NCBI RefSeq assembly: GCF_004366075.1
Contig: NZ_SODU01000002.1
Location: 698,647-762,646, forward strand
DNA: 64,000 nucleotides
Source of the DNA: Kribbella pratensis
Lineage (GTDB): Bacteria > Actinomycetota > Actinomycetes > Propionibacteriales > Kribbellaceae
Reading direction: 5' to 3'
Positions within the stretch are counted from its first letter, which is position 1; every line of letters begins with the position of its first letter. Positions 58,937 to 64,000 of this stretch are shown here, in pieces. The notes under the pieces were generated by a model. That model made no database searches and was not told where the DNA came from. It saw only the letters and a program-made list of their open reading frames with translations. The translations under genes and the position numbers were made by a program.

Positions 58937-60276
58937 GCAGGATCGTGATCGAGGGTGCCTACGTGGCGACCCTCGATCCGGCCCGGCGCGAGTTCGTCGG
59001 GCACGTGGTTGTCGAGGGCAACCGTATCGTCGCGGTCGGTCCGGGATCGGCACCGGCGTACGACGATGCACGCGTCGTTGACGGAGACGGCTGCCTGGTC
59101 ACGCCGGGATTCGTGAACACGCATCAACACCTGTACCAATGGGTCACGCGCGGGCTCGCCGCGGACGCGACCCTCTTCGAATGGCTGACGACGCTGTACC
59201 CGGTGTGGGCGCGGATCTCCGAGGAGACCGTGTACGTCGCGGCGCGAGCGGCGCTCGCCCAACTCGCGCGCACCGGATGCACGACTGTTGCCGATCACCA
59301 CTATGTCTTCCCGCGTGACGGTGGCGACCTGCTCGCTGCGGAGATCGCCGCGGCGGGTGAGATCGGGCTGCGGTTCCATCCGGCCCGTGGGTCGATGGAC
59401 CGCGGTCAGAAGGACGGCGGGTTGCCGCCGGACTCCGTGGTCGAGAACCGCGACGAGATCCTCGCCGCGACCGAGGCCGCGATCGACCGCTGGCACGATC
59501 CGGCGCCCGATTCGATGCTGCAGATCGTGGTCGCGCCGTGCTCGCCGTTCAGCGTGAGCGGCGAACTGATGCGCGAGTCCGCGGAGCTCGCGCGACGGCG
59601 CGGGGTGCGGATGCACACTCATCTCGCCGAGACCACGGACGAGACGGACTGGTGCCGGGAGACGTTCAACTGCACGCCTCTCGAGTACGCCGACCGCCTC
59701 GGATGGACCGGTCCGGACGTGTGGTTCGCACACGGGATCCACTTCGACGACGCGGAGATCAAGCACCTGGGCAGCACCGGCACCGGCGTCGCCCACTGCC
59801 CCAGCTCGAACGCCCGCCTCGGCGCCGGCATCGCCCGTACGGCGGACCTCCGGGCTGCCGGTTCTCCGGTCGGCCTGGGCGTGGACGGTGCCGCGAGCAA
59901 CGAATCCGGGAGCCTGGTCGAGGAACTCCGCCATGCCCTGCTCTTCGCCCGCGCCCGCGGCGGCCCGCAAGCACTGACCGTCCGCGCCGCCCTGGAGATG
60001 GCGACCCTGGACGGCGCCCGCATCCTGGGCCGCTCCAACGACATCGGCTCGATCGAACCCGGCAAACAAGCCGACCTGGCCGTGTGGAACCTCACCACCC
60101 TCCCGCACGCCGGCATCCCCGACCCGATCGCCTCCCTCACCCTCTCCACACCCCCACCCCTGACCCTCCTCCTAGCCAACGGCCGCCCCGTCGTACAACA
60201 CGACGTACTCCAAACCGCCGACGAGACAACCCTCGCCACCCAGGTAGCCCGCACCCAAGCCGCCCTCGTCGGCTGA
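58933..60276 (+). CDS. 8-oxoguanine deaminase-like amidohydrolase
   Basis: A metal-dependent amidohydrolase of 447 residues. TPGFVNTHQHLYQWVTRGLA is the metal His pair, MHTHLAETTDETDW and WFAHGIHFDDAEIKHLGSTG the other His, and VGLGVDGAASNESGSLVEEL the Asp. The pattern matches 8-oxoguanine deaminases and the related atrazine-type hydrolases; in this cluster deamination of oxidised guanine to urate is the natural reading. The TTG start overlaps the uricase stop; a GTG at 58945 is the alternative. Confidence 0.88.
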   Translation: MSRIVIEGAYVATLDPARREFVGHVVVEGNRIVAVGPGSAPAYDDARVVDGDGCLVTPGFVNTHQHLYQWVTRGLAADATLFEWLTTLYPVWARISEETVYVAARAALAQLARTGCTTVADHHYVFPRDGGDLLAAEIAAAGEIGLRFHPARGSMDRGQKDGGLPPDSVVENRDEILAATEAAIDRWHDPAPDSMLQIVVAPCSPFSVSGELMRESAELARRRGVRMHTHLAETTDETDWCRETFNCTPLEYADRLGWTGPDVWFAHGIHFDDAEIKHLGSTGTGVAHCPSSNARLGAGIARTADLRAAGSPVGLGVDGAASNESGSLVEELRHALLFARARGGPQALTVRAALEMATLDGARILGRSNDIGSIEPGKQADLAVWNLTTLPHAGIPDPIASLTLSTPPPLTLLLANGRPVVQHDVLQTADETTLATQVARTQAALVG

Positions 60277-60280
60277 CTCG

Positions 60281-60337
60281 TAACCCCCGCCGGGGACTGG
60301 GAACTAGCAATAGCCTGTTCCCAGTCCCCGGGGGTTA
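60281..60337 (-). repeat. 38-bp palindromic repeat, copy B, with outer arms
   Basis: Perfect 13-bp arms GGGGACTGGGAAC and GTTCCCAGTCCCC (60292-60329) enclose a 12-nt loop TAGCAATAGCCT. TAACCCCC and GGGGGTTA extend the stem outside with a 3-nt bulge. It lies 5 bp after the deaminase stop and can act as terminator. It is in the same orientation as copy C. Confidence 0.9.
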
Positions 60338-60394
60338 TCCACAGTTGCACGATCGCCGGTCCGCGGGTCGTGTCAGACGTGCACCTTCTTGGGC

Positions 60395-61375
60395 ATGAAC
60401 AGGAGATTGGAAGTGATCGCCGCCGGGCGGGGCGGGTGGTTCACGCGCCCGGACGCGCTCGCCGCCGGTTACAGCGATAGCGAGCTCCGGCAACGCGTGC
60501 GCAGCGGGCAGTGGCTCCGGTTGAGCTTCAACTCGTACGTCGACCCCCGGGCCTGGCCGTCCGACGAACCTCCGTGGGAGCACGCGACGAGGCTTCACCT
60601 ACTGAACGTGCGGATGGCGAGTGAGCGCCTCCGCGGCGTTGTCGTGAGTCATCAGTCCGCTGCCATGCTCCACGGGTTGCCCGTGTGGGGGACCGATCTG
60701 TCGAGGGCACACTTCACGCGCGTGGCGTCCGGTGGGGTTCGCACCGGGCGAGGGGTTCGGGTGCATCGCGGTACGACGTCCACCGACGAGATCGTCGAGT
60801 TGGGCGGCCTGAAGGTCACGAGCGTCGAGCGAGCGATCGTGGAGACTGCCTGTACGACGTCGTACGAGGTCGGCGTCGTACTGGCCGACGCGGCCCTCCG
60901 CGAGCCGCTGACGACGCGTGACCAGTTGGTTGATGCGGTACGGCGGCATCGGCACTGGCGTGGGGTGCCGGCTGCGCAGGCGGCCGCGCTGTTTGCGGAC
61001 GGGCGGAGTGAGTCGGTCGGCGAGTCGCGGCTCCGCGTGCTGATGGCGAATCACGGTCTACCCGAACCAGAGTTGCAGGTGGAGATCTGGGACGCGGACG
61101 GCCGGCTGATCGGGCGGGTCGACTTCCTGCTCGCGGGCGTGCTGGTGGTCGAGTTCGACGGCGCGATGAAGTACGGCGACAACGCAGACGCCGTACTGGC
61201 GGAGAAGTACCGCGAGGACCGCCTCCGCGAGCGCGGGTACGGCGTGGTCCGCGTCAACTGGGCCGACCTGGACCACGCACACAAAACCGCCGCGCGCCTC
61301 AGGCAGGCGTTGTCGGCATATGCCGCGGGGACTGGGAATAGGCAATTGCTGGTTCCCAGTCCCCGTGGGGGGTGA
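60395..61375 (+). CDS. AbiEi/DUF559-like protein with nuclease fold
   Basis: A 326-residue protein of a common actinobacterial family. The N-terminus WFTRPDALAAGYSDSELRQR is an AbiEi-like HTH, the middle is a helical region (VVSHQSAAMLHGLPVWGTD), and the C-terminal ~110 residues have a Vsr/DUF559-type PD-(D/E)XK core: SRLRVLMANHGLPEPELQVE, IGRVDFLLAGVLVVEFDGAM, EKYREDRLRERGYGVVRVNW. The last ~15 residues (GTGNRQLLVPSPRGG) are encoded by repeat copy C, so the original C-terminus has been replaced. Flanked by copies B and C. Stop directly abuts the convergent guaD stop (TGATCA). Confidence 0.82.
   Translation: MNRRLEVIAAGRGGWFTRPDALAAGYSDSELRQRVRSGQWLRLSFNSYVDPRAWPSDEPPWEHATRLHLLNVRMASERLRGVVVSHQSAAMLHGLPVWGTDLSRAHFTRVASGGVRTGRGVRVHRGTTSTDEIVELGGLKVTSVERAIVETACTTSYEVGVVLADAALREPLTTRDQLVDAVRRHRHWRGVPAAQAAALFADGRSESVGESRLRVLMANHGLPEPELQVEIWDADGRLIGRVDFLLAGVLVVEFDGAMKYGDNADAVLAEKYREDRLRERGYGVVRVNWADLDHAHKTAARLRQALSAYAAGTGNRQLLVPSPRGG
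61327..61364 (-). repeat. 38-bp palindromic repeat, copy C, inside a coding region
   Basis: Arms GGGGACTGGGAAT and GTTCCCAGTCCCC (one mismatch) enclose the 12-nt loop AGGCAATTGCTG. It covers the last codons of the AbiEi/DUF559-like gene. Length and loop spacing are identical to copies A and B. Confidence 0.88.
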
Positions 61376-62653
61376 TCAGTGGAGGAGGTCGCCGTTGATC
61401 CAGACGGCTTGGACGTCGGCGGGGGTGCCTAGGGTGAAGATTCGGGCCAGGGCTTCCTCGGTGTCTTCGGCGTTGGTAATGGCTACCGCGAGGGGGGAGC
61501 CTTCGGCGGGGCGGAGGAGTTGGGCGTCGAAGTGGTGGCCTACGGAGAGGTGGCCGACCTGGGGCAGGTCCAGGGCCTCGGCGCCGGCGGTGGTGGCGAG
61601 GTAGAGCAGGTGGGCTGCGGAGAGCGGGCGGCCCTGGTCGCCTTGGAGTTGCTGGCAGAAGTACGCCTGGAGCCCTTCCTTCAGGAGCGAGAAGCCGGTG
61701 CCCGCGCCGACATCCGATCCAAGCGCCACACGTACGCCGTACTGCAGGTGCCGCGTCAGCGGGAACAGCCCGCTCCCGAGCGCCGCGTTGCTCGTCGGGC
61801 AGTGGGCAACGGTGGCGCCGCTAACAGCCAGCATCTTGAGCTCGACGTCCGTCGGGTGCACGTTGTGGGCGAGCACGGTACGCCGGTCCACCAGGCCGTG
61901 CCGGTCGTACGTCGTCACGTAGTCGCAGCCCCCGAACAGGTCGGCGACGCTCGCGATCTCGGCCTCGTTCTCGTTCACGTGCGACGTGAACAGCGCGCCG
62001 GGGATCGCTTCCATCAGGTCATGGCAGGTCGCGAGCAGCTCGTCCGTGCAGGAGAGCGAGAAGCGTGGTGTCACGGCGTACCGGTTGCGGCCGACGCCGT
62101 GCCAGCGGTTCGCGAGGGCGAGCGACTCGGCGTACGCGCGGACCGGGGTGGTGAGCAGCTCCGGTCGCAGCAGCCGATCGCTCAGCACCAGACCGCTCGT
62201 CACTCGCAGTCCGACCTTGGACGCGGCGTCGAACAGCGTGTCGACCGCGTCCGCGTAGTGCGCGCCGAAGACGAGCGCCGACGTCGTACCAGCGGCCGCC
62301 AGCCCGCGGACGAACTCGTTGGCGACGCCTGACGCGTAGTCGACATCGGCCATCCGCGCCTCCTCGGGGAGCGCGTACCGGTCGAGCCATTCGAGCAGCG
62401 GCAGTCCGAGGCCGCCCACGGCGCGGATCTGCGGGAAGTGCACGTGGGTGTCGACGAACCCGGGCAGTACGACGCCGTCGCGCAGATCCACGACCTGCTC
62501 GGCGGGATGCGCCTGGCGGATCTCCACGAACGGGCCGCGGGCAACGATCATCCCGTCCTCGACCAGCAGCCCCGCGTCGCTGTCGACCCGCAGGCCGCCG
62601 CCGTCGAACGGGTTCTCCGGCGTGTCGATGAACGTGCCACGATAAAGAGTCAT
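61376..62653 (-). CDS. guaD: guanine deaminase
   Basis: An amidohydrolase of 425 residues converting guanine to xanthine. PGFVDTHVHFPQIRAVGGLG is the metal motif with the guanine-deaminase-specific Pro-Gln, EWLDRYALPEEARMADVDYA, TSHVNENEAEIASVADLFGG, TVLAHNVHPTDVELKMLAVS, VAHCPTSNAALGSGLFPLTR and VALGSDVGAGTGFSLL follow. Its start overlaps the xdhC stop by 4 nt. With xanthine dehydrogenase downstream in the pathway it feeds urate formation. Confidence 0.95.
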   Translation of the reverse strand: MTLYRGTFIDTPENPFDGGGLRVDSDAGLLVEDGMIVARGPFVEIRQAHPAEQVVDLRDGVVLPGFVDTHVHFPQIRAVGGLGLPLLEWLDRYALPEEARMADVDYASGVANEFVRGLAAAGTTSALVFGAHYADAVDTLFDAASKVGLRVTSGLVLSDRLLRPELLTTPVRAYAESLALANRWHGVGRNRYAVTPRFSLSCTDELLATCHDLMEAIPGALFTSHVNENEAEIASVADLFGGCDYVTTYDRHGLVDRRTVLAHNVHPTDVELKMLAVSGATVAHCPTSNAALGSGLFPLTRHLQYGVRVALGSDVGAGTGFSLLKEGLQAYFCQQLQGDQGRPLSAAHLLYLATTAGAEALDLPQVGHLSVGHHFDAQLLRPAEGSPLAVAITNAEDTEEALARIFTLGTPADVQAVWINGDLLH

Positions 62654-63516
62654 GCCTTTGCCTCACGCTGAGCCGGCGTGGGGCGACGCTCGGCAGAATG
62701 GGCCGACGCGGGATGCCGCTCGGCGACGAACTGCTGCAGGAGCCAGGCCGCGACGCTCACCGCGATCACGGCCGGCTCCTTGCCGGGGAGATCGGACAGA
62801 CCGATCGGCGTGGTGATGCGAGCGATCGCCTCGGCGGAGTTGCCGTCCTCAGCGAGCTTGCGCTGGAACCGCGTCCACTTCGCACTGGAGCCGATCAACC
62901 CGATGGTCGCCAGCTCCTCGTTGCGAATCGCGGCGTCACAGAGCGCCGCATCTTCCGCGTGGTCGTGCGTCATGATCAGAACATGCGTACCGGGCGGCAG
63001 CTCGCCGACAACCAGCTCCGGCAACACCGGCACGTTGTGCACATGGACGTGCGCGACCGCGTCATCCAGCACTGCTAGCCGATCATCCGTGAGCTGGTCG
63101 GCCCGCGAGTCGATCAGATGCAGCTCGAGATCGTGCCGCGCGAGTACCCGTGCCAGCTCCAGCCCCACATGCCCGACCCCGAAGATCGCCACCGAAGGCA
63201 CGACAGGCAACGGCTCCAGCAACAACTTCACCTCACCACCACAACACTGAACGCCATGCTGGTACGGCGCTTTGTCGGACAACGCCGCCGTCAATACCTC
63301 AGGCGCGGTCACGTCCTCGGCGATCATCGCCCGCGAACGCTCGACGGCCAGCGCCTCCAGGTTCCCGCCGCCGACGGTTCCCCAGACGTTGTCAGCGGCA
63401 ACAACCATCTTCGCCCCGGCCTCCCGAGGCGCATGCCCACGAACGGACATCACGGTGACGAGAACCCCAGGACGGCGGGCCGACCGCAACCGCTGCACCG
63501 CCTTTACCCACTCCAC
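62650..63516 (-). CDS. xdhC: xanthine dehydrogenase accessory protein XdhC
   Basis: An XdhC-family protein of 288 residues that binds and sulfurates molybdenum cofactor for insertion in XDH. VTVMSVRGHAPREAGAKMVV, WGTVGGGNLEALAVERSRAM, YQHGVQCCGGEVKLLLEPLP and the Rossmann-like VAIFGVGHVGLELARVLARH are typical. The GTG start overlaps the xdhB 3' end by 13 bp, and GGAGGTG precedes it. The following guaD overlaps its stop. Confidence 0.93.
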   Translation of the reverse strand: MEWVKAVQRLRSARRPGVLVTVMSVRGHAPREAGAKMVVAADNVWGTVGGGNLEALAVERSRAMIAEDVTAPEVLTAALSDKAPYQHGVQCCGGEVKLLLEPLPVVPSVAIFGVGHVGLELARVLARHDLELHLIDSRADQLTDDRLAVLDDAVAHVHVHNVPVLPELVVGELPPGTHVLIMTHDHAEDAALCDAAIRNEELATIGLIGSSAKWTRFQRKLAEDGNSAEAIARITTPIGLSDLPGKEPAVIAVSVAAWLLQQFVAERHPASAHSAERRPTPAQREAKA

Positions 63517-64000
63517 GAGACACCTCCCCGAGCTCGATCGATCGCCCAGTAGACCGCCTCGGGGGTGGCGGGTGACGGGAGGTTGATGCTGGTGCCTGGC
63601 GGGCCGAAGGCGGCGGCTGCGTGTCGCAGTGCTTCCCGGACGGAGAAGGCCAGCATGAGCGGCGGTTCGCCGACGGCCTTGGAGCCATAGACAGCACCGT
63701 CCTCGTGGGCCTTCTCCAGCAGCGTGACGTTGAAGACTTCAGGCATCTCGGAGAAGCTCGGCAACTTGTACGTGCTCGCCGCCTGCGTGGACAAACGACC
63801 GCGACGGTCGCCCGAGCTCTCGTCCCAACGAAGGTCCTCGAGCGTCAACCACCCGGCGCCCTGCACGAAGCCACCTTCGATCTGACCGATGTCGATCAAC
63901 GGGCTGAGGCTGTCCCCGACGTCGTGCACGATGTCGACGCGGCGCAGGGTGTACGACCCGGTGAACCCGTCGACCTCGACCTCGGACGCCGCAACGCCGT
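63504..64000 (-). CDS. xdhB: xanthine dehydrogenase molybdopterin subunit, 3' part
   Basis: The last ~165 residues of the large molybdopterin-binding subunit; the gene runs off the window's right edge. VDIVHDVGDSLSPLIDIGQI, EGGFVQGAGWLTLEDLRWD, TYKLPSFSEMPEVFNVTLLE and GSKAVGEPPLMLAFSVREAL with the catalytic Glu (VGEPP) are clear. It oxidises hypoxanthine or xanthine to urate. The C-terminus (NLPSPATPEAVYWAIDRARG) is standard. Confidence 0.94.
   Translation of the reverse strand, partial: GVAASEVEVDGFTGSYTLRRVDIVHDVGDSLSPLIDIGQIEGGFVQGAGWLTLEDLRWDESSGDRRGRLSTQAASTYKLPSFSEMPEVFNVTLLEKAHEDGAVYGSKAVGEPPLMLAFSVREALRHAAAAFGPPGTSINLPSPATPEAVYWAIDRARGGVSWSG

Overview
The window looks like chromosomal DNA of a high-GC actinobacterium. 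The gene content fits the Nocardioidaceae/Propionibacteriales, and Kribbella is my best guess. Reasons are the very high GC, the frequent GTAC words, a DUF222/HNH '13E12-like' gene with a mycobacterial-type SOS box, F420-dependent enzymes, GTP-dependent PEP carboxykinase, and many small regulators and small-molecule-modifying enzymes. No database search was run; every family call comes from reading motifs.

Layout. 1-7.4 kb: an 18-bp tandem repeat array, an SOS-box HNH endonuclease gene, DUF4240, a large PD-(D/E)XK-like protein, an aldo/keto reductase, and an alpha/beta hydrolase divergent from its likely TetR repressor. 7.4-13.9 kb: an L-rhamnose catabolic locus (LacI regulator, then rhaM, rhaI, an aldolase-dehydrogenase fusion and rhaB) with a readable promoter and LacI operators. 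14-24 kb: ilvA, a HIRAN protein, a MarR/NmrA divergent pair with a perfect operator, a NarL-type two-component system, and an ArsR-SRPBCC-VOC operon. 24-35 kb: acetyl xylan esterase-like protein, a lipoprotein, an LCP cell-wall ligase, tRNA-Ser(GCT), an F420-type oxidoreductase, a phosphoribosyltransferase, pckG with a CRP-type site, and a set of envelope proteins.

From tRNA-Arg(ACG) at 35.6 kb to about 50 kb the window changes character. There are many short single genes for nucleotidyltransferases, aminoglycoside-phosphotransferase-like kinases, GNAT acetyltransferases, VOC proteins and a cytidine/blasticidin-type deaminase. Between them lie gene remnants: a frameshifted XRE regulator, a truncated DUF6036-like nucleotidyltransferase, a dihydrofolate-reductase-family tail and another fragment. 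This stretch also holds a ClpX-type zinc-finger/HTH protein with two tandem palindromic operators. 50-54 kb: ogt, a nitrilase-fold protein lacking its catalytic residues, fgd (F420-dependent glucose-6-phosphate dehydrogenase) and two GNATs.

54.4-64 kb is a purine-degradation region: IclR regulator, a HpcH/HpaI-like protein (DUF6986), a thiamine-binding-like protein, a YheO-type HTH, uraD, uraH, urate oxidase, an 8-oxoguanine-deaminase-like amidohydrolase, guanine deaminase, xdhC and the 3' part of xdhB, which runs off the window. Together these convert guanine and 8-oxoguanine to xanthine and urate and then to allantoin. A REP-bracketed AbiEi/DUF559-like gene interrupts the set.

The most unusual signals are a 38-bp palindromic repeat family (three copies, two bracketing the DUF559-like gene), the ClpX-finger/HTH operator pair, the catalytically dead nitrilase with an added helical module, and the decayed XRE/DUF6036 module that keeps its operator.
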